Assembly (NCBI GenBank): GCA_013289795.1
Contig: JABCZH010000018.1
Coordinates: 1 to 64,000, forward strand
Length of the DNA stretch: 64,000 nucleotides
Direction: 5' to 3'
Source: Acidobacteriota bacterium
GTDB taxonomy: Bacteria > Acidobacteriota > Terriglobia > Terriglobales > Acidobacteriaceae
The translations under genes were made by a program, and so were the position numbers. The notes under the pieces were generated by a model. That model ran no database searches and had not been told where the DNA came from. It was given only the letters and a program-made list of their open reading frames with translations. Position 1 is the stretch's first letter. Every line of letters begins with the position of its first letter. Below are positions 9,234-16,653 of the stretch, piece by piece.

Positions 9234-9488
9234 GTGTACTTGGTCGTCACCACAAAATCCTTCGCCAAAGAACTATCCCGGCTTCCGGTGAACTGGCAGA
9301 AGCGGATTGTGGGGAAGATCAAAGAAGTCGCTGCCGATCCATATGCGAAACACAACAATGTCATGAAGCTTCAGGGCCGTAACGGCTATCGGCCGCGAAT
9401 TGGCGATTGGCGCGTCATTTACGAGTTGCACGATGACCGCCTTGAACTTTGGGTTTTAGAGGTGGGAGCCAGGGGAGGGATATATTGA
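9234..9488 (+). CDS. RelE/ParE-superfamily toxin
   Basis: An 84-residue basic protein, GTG start a few bases after the operator. It shows the RelE/ParE pattern: N-terminal helix FAKELSRLPVNWQKRI, a KLQG turn, then the strands GYRPRIGDWRVIYELHDDRLELWVLEVG. The R-x-R-x-G-D-W-R-V-I-Y core is diagnostic. RelE-like members usually cleave mRNA at the ribosome and ParE-like members act on gyrase; which applies cannot be decided. The stop TGA shares one base with the ATG of the antitoxin gene. The toxin-first order is that of HigB- and RelE-type reversed modules. Confidence 0.88.
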   Translation: MYLVVTTKSFAKELSRLPVNWQKRIVGKIKEVAADPYAKHNNVMKLQGRNGYRPRIGDWRVIYELHDDRLELWVLEVGARGGIY

Positions 9489-9856
9489 TGCGCGTCGAAA
9501 CAATTACCCGCAAGGGCAAGGAATTTGCTGTGATTCCGGTGAAGGATCTACAAAAGCTCATGGACGATGCGGAAATGCTGGCCGACGTGAGGGCCTACGA
9601 TGCCGCGAAAGCGCGTCTTGAAGATGGCGACGACGAACTCATACCGCTGGAGGTCACTGAGCGCAGATTGAGAGGAGAGGCCGCGCTCCGTATCTGGCGG
9701 GAGTACCGGCAGTTTACCCAAGAGCAACTCGCGAAGAGGTCAAAGGTATCACGCGCGCTGATCGCGGCGATCGAGACCAACCGCAAGACAGGGTCAGTCA
9801 GCACGTGGAAGAAGCTGGGCGCAGCACTCGACGTAAGCTGGGACCTACTAGCATAG
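9488..9856 (+). CDS. Antitoxin with Phd-like N-terminus and XRE-type HTH C-terminus
   Basis: A 122-residue protein. The start at 9488 is fixed by the TGATG overlap with the toxin and by GGGAGGGA about seven bases upstream; an in-frame start at 9449 would lie inside the toxin gene. Residues 1-55 (AVIPVKDLQKLMDDAEMLAD, then AYDAAKARLEDGDDELIPLE) resemble Phd/YefM antitoxins. Residues about 65-122 are a Cro/C1-type helix-turn-helix (RQFTQEQLAKRSKVSRALIA, ending WDLLA). It should bind the toxin and repress the promoter at 9169-9229. Confidence 0.85.
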   Translation: MRVETITRKGKEFAVIPVKDLQKLMDDAEMLADVRAYDAAKARLEDGDDELIPLEVTERRLRGEAALRIWREYRQFTQEQLAKRSKVSRALIAAIETNRKTGSVSTWKKLGAALDVSWDLLA

Positions 9857-9950
9857 GTTCACGGCGCCCACTTGTGTTAAGCATGCGCGCGCCGGGGGTG
9901 CCGTGAAAACCACATCGTGGAAAACTCACCGGAAATGAATCCCTACACCT

Positions 9951-10910
9951 CTAGTCGTCCGGTGCCTTCACTTCCGCCCCAAAGTACGCGTGGTTGACAT
10001 CAGCCTTGAACGGTTCCTCGACCTGGTGGACCATCTTTTCGAACCGCTGCCTGTGGAGCGTATTGCTGATCTCTGACTTTACCGCTTCCAAAGATTCAGC
10101 TTCTTTCGACTCCAGCTTGTAGATGTAATGGCCCGTGGCGTCGCTGATCACCGGCGACACCTCGCCCGGTTTCATATCGAAAACCGAAGCGTGCGCCAGC
10201 GGCAAGCCGCGCCGTCGCAGCTTGTCCATGTGAGGATTGGGTTCGGTATTCCCGCTCAACCCCGCCGCCTCGTAAGCTTGCTTTTGCAGTTTGGTGAAAT
10301 CCTCTCCTGCCGCTGCCCGGGCACGGAGCGACTCCGCCAGCTTGGTCATTGCGGTCTCGTCAAGATTGCCCGTTGCACCCTGCGCGTCAGGCTTAGGCTG
10401 AGCACGGATCGGGATGATGATGCGCTCCAGGCTGACCTGCTCGAACTGGCCTGGGTTCTGGCGGTAGTAATCTTCGATGTCCTTGTCGGGCACGTGCGCC
10501 GCTTCTTCGCGGATTTGGCCGACCAGTTCCCGCGAAAGGATCTGAAGCCGTGCAAAGTTTAACCGCTCCTGCACGCCCGGCTGTTTGTCCAACCCGCGGG
10601 CCTCAGCCTCATGGGCCAGCACCAGAATCTGCGGATACGCAGTCGAGAGTTGTTGCCGCGACTGCGGATCTTTCTCTGCCTTTAGAACGGTCACCAACCG
10701 CTCGAATTGAGCCCGGGTCACGACCGTAGTACATGCGGAATCTGGACCGCTGGCAGCGCTCACTCCCGGCTGGGAACACAATCCTTTAATCGTGATCACC
10801 GGAGTGTCCGGCGAAATAGTCGATGCCGGAGCCGCTGGGTGCTCCGAATTTGCCTGCGCCCAGGCGAACACCGTTGCCAGAACACAAAACGGCCAAAAGT
10901 TGCGTATCAT
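9951..10910 (-). CDS. Periplasmic peptidyl-prolyl isomerase, SurA/PpiC type
   Basis: A 319-residue protein. The ATG at 10910 is preceded by AGGAG at five bases and opens a signal peptide (MIRNFWPFCVLATVFAWAQA). The middle is helical and SurA_N-like (KEKDPQSRQQLSTAYPQILV). The parvulin rotamase region spans residues about 185-290, with LERIIIPIRA, a charged insert, and then RRGLPLAHASVFDMKPGEV and GHYIYKLESKE. It should help fold outer-membrane or secreted proteins. It stands alone between the toxin-antitoxin pair and the cytochrome gene. Confidence 0.8.
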   Translation of the reverse strand: MIRNFWPFCVLATVFAWAQANSEHPAAPASTISPDTPVITIKGLCSQPGVSAASGPDSACTTVVTRAQFERLVTVLKAEKDPQSRQQLSTAYPQILVLAHEAEARGLDKQPGVQERLNFARLQILSRELVGQIREEAAHVPDKDIEDYYRQNPGQFEQVSLERIIIPIRAQPKPDAQGATGNLDETAMTKLAESLRARAAAGEDFTKLQKQAYEAAGLSGNTEPNPHMDKLRRRGLPLAHASVFDMKPGEVSPVISDATGHYIYKLESKEAESLEAVKSEISNTLHRQRFEKMVHQVEEPFKADVNHAYFGAEVKAPDD

Positions 10911-10974
10911 GAAAGCTCCTGACGACACTTGATTGCACAGAAATGCTAGCACACGCCCGCAACGTTCTATCATC

Positions 10975-11003
10975 TTGACAGGCCTCTGGAGGCGGGTCAC
11001 AAT
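10975..11003 (+). promoter_or_regulatory. Sigma-70-like promoter for the cytochrome gene
   Basis: TTGACA at 10975-10980, a 17-base spacer, then CACAAT at 10998-11003 (four of six consensus bases). It sits 90 bases before the chosen start of the cytochrome/copper monooxygenase-like gene. Confidence 0.65.
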
Positions 11004-11095
11004 CGTGCATTCTTGCCGGCGAAGGTCCTGCCCGAAGGCATATCACTCTCGTGAAAAGGGTTCTTAGCACTTCCGATACTGGAGTTGTCGTGTTG

Positions 11096-12877
11096 ATGAG
11101 ACCGGGACAAATCAGCCGGTTGCCTTGGATCGCCGGTGCAGTCACTGCCTTTATTTTTGCGATTGGTTGCCTAGCGACCCCTTCCGCAGCCGACGCCCCT
11201 GCGCCCACGTTCAACAAGGAAGTGGCGCCGATTCTTTTCCAACACTGTGCGACTTGTCATCGCCCAGGCGAGATAGGGTCGGCAGTAACGCTGGTGTCGT
11301 ACGAGACGGCGCGGCCCTGGGCGGAGTCGATCAAGCAGCAGGTGCTGCAGCGCCAGATGCCACCGTGGCCGGCGGACCCCAATGCGAGCGCGAAGTTCCG
11401 CAACGATCCTCGTCTCAGCCAGCAGGAGATCGACACTCTGGTCGCATGGGTTAATGCAGGCGCCCCCAAGGGAAACGATGCCGATCTGCCGCCCCTGCCA
11501 AGTTTTCCGCAAGGCTGGCTGCATCCCAAGGGACTCGCACCCGACCTTGTCATGCCGTTGCGCGAGTTTCACCTGCCGGCCAAGGGTGAAATCCCATACG
11601 TCAGATATCTGGCCAAGGTCCCGTTCTCCGGAGATAAGTGGATCGTCGCCCTGCAGGTGCGGGCTGGCAATCGCACGGTCGTGCACCATATGGCGATCAC
11701 CGAGTTGGCGCTGGACAAGGGAGTGAGGCCCGATGATCTCGATCGACTGGCACGGGTCGCCCGCCAGTTGGGCCTTTCGAGCGCTTCAGTCGGGACTAGC
11801 CCTGCGGTTGTGGACCCCGTAAATCCCGTCGAGTACGACATGCTAGGCGTGTACACCCCCGGCACGACCTTCGAGATGTACGGAGATGGCAGCGCCAAGG
11901 TGTTGAAGGGTGGAGAGAATATGTATCTCAATTTCAACATCCACTATCAGACCACGGGCCAGCCGGAGACCGATCAGTCGATGCTTGCCTTGTGGTTCCA
12001 GCCGGACCCGCCGAGACACCAGCTATATCGAGTGCCTGCCTCGGGAGGAACCATCATCGCCGGCGGCACGGAGTTGCTGACGGATACGCCCGGGCAGAAA
12101 GCCGAAGGGACGATGGTAGCGATTCCTCCGATTCCAGCTAACGCGGAAAACTACGAAGTGATCGGGATTACGGCGTACACCCAGCCGGTGACGATTTACC
12201 AGTTTCAACCGCATGCGCACTTGCGCGGCAAGGATTTCAAGTACGCCGTCGTCTACCCCGACGGGCACGAGGAAACTGTCCTCAGCGTGCCGAAATACGA
12301 CTTCCACTGGCAGCTGGCGTATGAACTCGATCAGCCGCTCAAGTTGCCCGCAGGCAGCAAACTGGTAGTCACCGCACACTACGATAATTCACCGAGGAAC
12401 GAGCACCTCGTACATCACCACAACGCCGAAGATCCCGCGCACAGTCCCGGGCCCGAGAAAGAGGTGTACTTTCGCGAAGCCAACCAGAGCTGGGACGAAA
12501 TGTTCACCCCGTTTATTCAGTACTCCATCGACATCGAGAATCCAGCCATTGCGACGGAGCCTCAAACGCCGCAGAACGCGCTGCGTGTCGTCGAGGTGGT
12601 CGGTTGCCTGGAGCAGAGTCCGTCTGGAACATGGATGCTGACGCACGCCAGTGAACCAGCGGTTTCTGAGAACCAGCCCACATCGTCGGTGGCCCTAAGA
12701 GCGGCCGCTGCCAAGCCTCTGGGCAATCAACAGGACCGGCTGCTGGGTGCGGGTGTGTTCAACCCCTCGAACCATAAGGGCCAAAAGACGGCTGTAAAGG
12801 GGGTTCTGATCAAGGACGGGACGGCAAGCCGACTCAACGTTACATCGCTGGAAATGGTGGCCAGGACCTGTCTCTAG
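11096..12877 (+). CDS. Cytochrome c domain joined to copper type II monooxygenase-like domain
   Basis: A 593-residue secreted protein. An in-frame GTG at 11051 is also possible; ATG 11096 is preferred because the signal peptide starts directly after it. The haem motif CATCH is at residues 51-55, followed by the conserved MPPWPADP segment and the helix ending VAWVNAGAP. The C-terminal part (about 180-480) carries His pairs like those of PHM/DBM copper enzymes: VVHHMAI, FNIHYQTTG, FQPHAHLRGKDF and VTAHYDNS. The family is common in Acidobacteria and Planctomycetes and is annotated as cytochrome c or ascorbate-dependent monooxygenase-like. The substrate is unknown. It is transcribed singly. Confidence 0.8.
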   Translation: MRPGQISRLPWIAGAVTAFIFAIGCLATPSAADAPAPTFNKEVAPILFQHCATCHRPGEIGSAVTLVSYETARPWAESIKQQVLQRQMPPWPADPNASAKFRNDPRLSQQEIDTLVAWVNAGAPKGNDADLPPLPSFPQGWLHPKGLAPDLVMPLREFHLPAKGEIPYVRYLAKVPFSGDKWIVALQVRAGNRTVVHHMAITELALDKGVRPDDLDRLARVARQLGLSSASVGTSPAVVDPVNPVEYDMLGVYTPGTTFEMYGDGSAKVLKGGENMYLNFNIHYQTTGQPETDQSMLALWFQPDPPRHQLYRVPASGGTIIAGGTELLTDTPGQKAEGTMVAIPPIPANAENYEVIGITAYTQPVTIYQFQPHAHLRGKDFKYAVVYPDGHEETVLSVPKYDFHWQLAYELDQPLKLPAGSKLVVTAHYDNSPRNEHLVHHHNAEDPAHSPGPEKEVYFREANQSWDEMFTPFIQYSIDIENPAIATEPQTPQNALRVVEVVGCLEQSPSGTWMLTHASEPAVSENQPTSSVALRAAAAKPLGNQQDRLLGAGVFNPSNHKGQKTAVKGVLIKDGTASRLNVTSLEMVARTCL

Positions 12878-12972
12878 GCCCTCTGGGTGCGCCAAGCCAC
12901 CCAAATTGTGGGGCCCCCGCACTGGGTCGTTTTGAGGAAGTATTTACCCTCAGGAGTGCATATTGTTGCATC

Positions 12973-13001
12973 TTGACAACCCTCCCGCCAGGGGCGACAA
13001 T
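12973..13001 (+). promoter_or_regulatory. Sigma-70-like promoter for the propeller protein gene
   Basis: TTGACA at 12973-12978, a 17-base spacer, then GACAAT at 12996-13001. The -35 is preceded by GCATCT, close to the context of the promoter at 10975, and lies about 95 bases before the ATG at 13068. Confidence 0.65.
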
Positions 13002-13067
13002 CGGGGCTCGTACCGGCAAACGTCGGTTCCCCGTAACCCCAGATCACTCCCGTGAGAGGTTCGATAT

Positions 13068-15062
13068 ATGAGTAGAACGCGCCTTCTGTATCCGGCCGCC
13101 ATCCTTTCTCTGACCATTGCTTGTCTCACATCAGCCACAGGGCAAAGCACCTTGGGAGTCTTCACACAGCAGTACTACAACGCGCGAACGGGAAACAACA
13201 TATACGAGAAAATTCTCACCCCGAAAAACGTCAACGCCACCAAGTTCGGCAAGCTATTCTCCTTTACGGTCGATGGTCAGGTCTACGCTCAGCCGCTTTG
13301 GGTGCAGGGCGTCAATATTCCCGGACAGGGCACTCACACCGTGGTCTATGTAGCCACGGAAATGGATAGCGTATTTGCCTTTGACGCAAACTCCGGCGTG
13401 CAGCTTTGGCAGGTGAGTTTTACTGACATGGCGAATGGCATTGGCCCCGTTTCCTGCGAATCGGATAGCGGTGAACAGGTAAGCTGCGCCATTTTTCCGT
13501 ATTACGGCGTCACCGGCACTCCCGTGATCGATCCGAAATCCCAAACCATGTATCTGATCGCCCGCACTTACAATAATAATACTCAAGTGGCCTATCAAAG
13601 CTTGCACGCCCTTGACATCACCACAGGGGCGGAGAAGTTTGGCGGTCCTGTCCTGATTCAAGGCTCTGTCCCCGGGACGGGTGCGGGAAGCGTGAACGGC
13701 ACGATCACGTTCGATCCACTGCATGACATTCAGCGACCCGGACTGCTTCTGGAGAGCAACAACCAAACTGGCGCGCAGACCGTATATATAGGCTGGTCAG
13801 GCGCGGGGCATGGCTGGATGATGGCCTATAACGCCCAGACCTTACAGCAAACCGCTATTTACAACACCACGCCGGACGGGATCCGTGGCGGAGTTTGGCA
13901 GAGTGGAAATGGGCTGGCTGCTGATAGTGCTGGATATATCTATGCGTCCACCGGCGACGGGCCTTTTGACGTAAATAGCGGTGGTCCGGACTATGGCGAC
14001 TCGTTGCTCAAACTGGACGGCAATCTGAACGTGGTTGACTACTTCACGCCGATGGATGCGATATGCCGCTACCAGGCCGACTTTGACTTGTCTTCCTCAG
14101 GGCCGATGATCTTGCCGAAACAACCAGGCCAGTTTCCGGACGAAGTAATCGAATCGGGCAAGGGTGGTAGTCCCTGCGATCCTTCCGGCGACTCGCCGAT
14201 TTATGTTGCCAATCGCGACAATCTGGGAAAGTACAACTCGACCGCCGACAATGTCATTCAGGAAGTGTCTGGAGCCGCAGTAGGCTACTGGAGCAGCCCC
14301 ACCTACTGGCGTACGGCAAGCCAATCCGCGATCTACTATGCGGGCGTGGCTGTCGCCGGTGGAAACGGGACTGGCGACTATCTGAAGATGTACACCCTGA
14401 CGAACGGCCTTCTTTCGACGGCTCCCGTTTCCCAAAGTTCAAATGTCTTTCCGATCGGAGCGACGCCCTCAAGCTCGGGAAATGGCGCTTCCAATGGAAT
14501 TATTTGGGCGACTATGCGTTCGGAATCCCTGGGCATCCTGCCTGGGCAAATACCCGCGGTTCTCTATGCGTATGACGCGACCAATCTCGCGACCATGCTT
14601 TATAACAGCCAGCAAAATGCAGCGCGGGATCAAGGCGGCTGTGCCAATAAGTTCCAGGTTCCCGTGGTCGCCAACGGCAAGGTCTATGTGGGTACGCAGA
14701 ATGAAATTGACGTTTTCGGCCTATTGGGTGCGCCACCTCCAGCGCCAACCGCCAGCCTTTCCAGCCCCTGTTACACATTCAACAAGCAGACGGTTGGCAC
14801 CACGAGCACTCCGCGATTCCTGGTTGTGACCAACATCGGCACCGCCAATATGGTGCTCGGAACAATCTCGATTCGTGGAATGAATGCTTCGGACTTCACC
14901 GAGACTAATAACTGTCCCGCTACTCTGGCGCCGAATGCCAACTGCTCCATCAAGATCACTTTTACCCCGTCTGCAAAGGGTCCCCGTGTCGGCCAGGTGA
15001 TGATCCCAGACAATGCCATAGGCAATCCACACAATACGGCCGTGATCGGGACAGGAATATAG
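13068..15062 (+). CDS. Secreted PQQ-type beta-propeller protein with choice-of-anchor D domain
   Basis: A 664-residue protein with a signal peptide (cleavage near ATGQS). The main body is a propeller of the pyrrolo-quinoline-quinone enzyme type: VYVATEMDSVFAFDANSG and later strands TPVIDPKSQTMYLIA, GYIYASTGDG, GKVYVGTQNEIDVFG. No clear PQQ or calcium ligands of an active dehydrogenase can be assigned, so it may be structural. The last ~110 residues form an Ig-like choice-of-anchor D domain (NKQTVGTTSTPRFLVVTNIG, then ITFTPSAKGPRVGQ). AGAGG lies upstream of the ATG. The gene is convergent with rfbD. Confidence 0.8.
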   Translation: MSRTRLLYPAAILSLTIACLTSATGQSTLGVFTQQYYNARTGNNIYEKILTPKNVNATKFGKLFSFTVDGQVYAQPLWVQGVNIPGQGTHTVVYVATEMDSVFAFDANSGVQLWQVSFTDMANGIGPVSCESDSGEQVSCAIFPYYGVTGTPVIDPKSQTMYLIARTYNNNTQVAYQSLHALDITTGAEKFGGPVLIQGSVPGTGAGSVNGTITFDPLHDIQRPGLLLESNNQTGAQTVYIGWSGAGHGWMMAYNAQTLQQTAIYNTTPDGIRGGVWQSGNGLAADSAGYIYASTGDGPFDVNSGGPDYGDSLLKLDGNLNVVDYFTPMDAICRYQADFDLSSSGPMILPKQPGQFPDEVIESGKGGSPCDPSGDSPIYVANRDNLGKYNSTADNVIQEVSGAAVGYWSSPTYWRTASQSAIYYAGVAVAGGNGTGDYLKMYTLTNGLLSTAPVSQSSNVFPIGATPSSSGNGASNGIIWATMRSESLGILPGQIPAVLYAYDATNLATMLYNSQQNAARDQGGCANKFQVPVVANGKVYVGTQNEIDVFGLLGAPPPAPTASLSSPCYTFNKQTVGTTSTPRFLVVTNIGTANMVLGTISIRGMNASDFTETNNCPATLAPNANCSIKITFTPSAKGPRVGQVMIPDNAIGNPHNTAVIGTGI

Positions 15063-15069
15063 AAGGTGT

Positions 15070-15140
15070 CCCGGACGCCGAAGTCCGGGCTTAATTCGGC
15101 CGAGAACCTGTCTTGAATGACCCTCGGGGACCGGGTCCCC
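15070..15140. terminator. Two hairpins between convergent genes
   Basis: CCCGGAC (15070-15076) pairs with GTCCGGG (15083-15089), and GGGGACC (15126-15132) faces GGTCCCC (15134-15140). Neither has a strong U run, but the place between the ends of two convergent genes suits a bidirectional terminator. Confidence 0.4.
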
Positions 15141-15161
15141 GACGACTGTTGGGACGTCCAC

Positions 15162-16049
15162 CTACGCCGATGGTGCAGCGGTCGATTCTCGTTGGGCTCT
15201 TTCTTCTAAGTATCTCGGCAGCGCGTCTTGCCATGATGGAATCGACAAACCCGCTCGGCGAAGTTTTGCCTTGCTCAGAACCGAATACGCAGGACGCTTT
15301 ACTGCGCTGGGGAAATCACCGGTCTTGCAGCCGGTCAGGCTTGCCCTAACCCCCGCACACTCGAAGATGTGGCGAGTGAATTCGTACCACGAGCACTGGC
15401 CCTCAGAACTCAAGTGGTACAACCCGAATTCCCCCGTCTGGATTAACTGGCGCACCGCCTTCGCCAGATCGACGGTATAAGTAGGCGTAAGTACCTGGTC
15501 CTCAACAACGCGAACAGCTTCTCCGGCGAGCGCCTTCTTCAGCATGTTCTCGACAAAGTTGCCTCCCTTGCCGCTGCTGCCCGCAATTCCGTACAGCCCG
15601 CACACACGCAGCACAAAGTAGCGGTCGGTGTTAGAGGCAATCAGATACTCTCCGGCCAGCTTCGAGACGCCGTACGCATTCAGCGGCGCCGGACGGTCTG
15701 TCTCTTCGAGTGGCGTGTTCCGCGTGTATCCGCCAAAAACGTAGTCGGTGCTGAAATGGACCAGGGTCGCGCTTGCCCTCTGGCAAACCTGCGCCAGATT
15801 CATCGCGGCCGATCCGTTTACCTGGAACGCCAGCTCCGGTTTCTTTTCGCACTCCTCCACCTTGTGGAAGGCGGCGGTGTTGAGCACGACCTGCGGCTGG
15901 ACTTCGGCGACCACCGCCGCGATCCGTTCAGCATTGCAAACGTCCATCTGAGCATGCGTGAGTGCGACAACTTCATCGCCCGCCCCCGCAAAGACTTTCT
16001 TGAGATCGCTGCCCAACTGCCCGTTTGCGCCAATCAGTAAAACCTTCAC
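15162..16049 (-). CDS. rfbD: dTDP-4-dehydrorhamnose reductase
   Basis: A 295-residue SDR protein that reduces dTDP-4-dehydro-L-rhamnose to dTDP-L-rhamnose with NADPH, the last step of the pathway. GTG start at 16049 with GGTGGAGGTGGAAC just upstream; the longer frame to 16139 has no such support. IGANGQLGS is at residues 5-13, FSTDYVFGG in the middle, and catalytic Tyr126/Lys130 in NAYGVSKLAGEY. Length is normal. The partner rfbC is at 23111-23704; rfbA and rfbB are not in the window. Confidence 0.92.
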   Translation of the reverse strand: MKVLLIGANGQLGSDLKKVFAGAGDEVVALTHAQMDVCNAERIAAVVAEVQPQVVLNTAAFHKVEECEKKPELAFQVNGSAAMNLAQVCQRASATLVHFSTDYVFGGYTRNTPLEETDRPAPLNAYGVSKLAGEYLIASNTDRYFVLRVCGLYGIAGSSGKGGNFVENMLKKALAGEAVRVVEDQVLTPTYTVDLAKAVRQLIQTGEFGLYHLSSEGQCSWYEFTRHIFECAGVRASLTGCKTGDFPSAVKRPAYSVLSKAKLRRAGLSIPSWQDALPRYLEERAQRESTAAPSA

Positions 16050-16197
16050 CGTTCCACCTCCACCAGGGTTTTGCGTCAAGATTCTGCCGTGGTCACCGCA
16101 AAATCCGACGGATCCTTCTCCGACAGCCGATTGTAACAAGGATCATTGTGGCGACCGTACAGTGCCGAACCAAACCGGGAATCCAGTGCGGCAACAG

Positions 16198-16226
16198 ATT
16201 AAACTTTGTCACCTTTTCCGTTGCAA
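16198..16226 (-). promoter_or_regulatory. Sigma-70-like promoter for rfbD
   Basis: On the minus strand TTGCAA (16226-16221), a 17-base spacer and TTTAAT (16203-16198), five of six -10 bases. The implied leader to the GTG at 16049 is about 140 bases. Confidence 0.6.
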
Positions 16227-16239
16227 GCGGATGCGCGAG

Positions 16240-16252
16240 TATGTCAGACATA
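16240..16252. promoter_or_regulatory. Operator-like palindrome TATGTC-A-GACATA
   Basis: A perfect 6-1-6 palindrome, 13 bases upstream of the -35 of the rfbD promoter. It is a position for an activator, or for a repressor of the divergent direction. Confidence 0.4.
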
Positions 16253-16517
16253 TGGGTACCAAAACTTACGGCCTACCAATAAGAAGTAGGCCGAAAGTCC
16301 TCTTTATTCGTGCTGTGCAGGCGGCTAGGATGTCTTGCTGCAATCGACGAATGTGACCAGCCAACTGCCGCATTGGGAGCCGGTTTTCGCAGCGTGAGAC
16401 GAGGGTGAGGTTCAATTTCGGATGACGTTGCCGGGAGCAGGGTAACCCGGTAACGTGCATGTCACGAACTGGCTGAGTGGACGTTTTGGGCGGGTCTTTT
16501 GCGTGTACTTCTGAGTC

Positions 16518-16546
16518 TTGACCGCTTGCGAGCTTGGGGCCAGAAT
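16518..16546 (+). promoter_or_regulatory. Sigma-70-like promoter for the FG-GAP gene
   Basis: TTGACC (16518-16523), a 17-base spacer and CAGAAT (16541-16546), four of six -10 bases, about 100 bases before the ATG at 16654. Confidence 0.55.
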
Positions 16547-16653
16547 CGACACACTTCGCGCTCGGTGTTTACCGGTGCAGTTCGGCCGGGGTTATCCCGT
16601 GTTTTTCTGAAAGTCCGTTCGTTGCGATTGCCGATCTCTGTTGAGGTGTGTCC

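Larger units (their letters stand above)
16050..16653. other. Divergent intergenic region, 604 bases
   Basis: It separates rfbD (minus) from the FG-GAP gene (plus). It holds a promoter for each direction and an operator-like palindrome (listed separately), and a hairpin CGGCCTAC (16269-16276) / GTAGGCCG (16286-16293). Open frames here are short and lack ribosome binding sites. Confidence 0.6.

Noticed and set aside
12878-13067. Folded stretch that might be a tRNA or riboswitch before the propeller gene
   Set aside because: No T-loop sequence or acceptor stem fits, and no known riboswitch core was found; a plain promoter explains it better.
16200-16300. Possible riboswitch in the rfbD/FG-GAP gap
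   Set aside because: The hairpin at 16269-16293 lies upstream of the promoter in the rfbD direction and over 200 bases before the plus promoter, so it is not in either leader.
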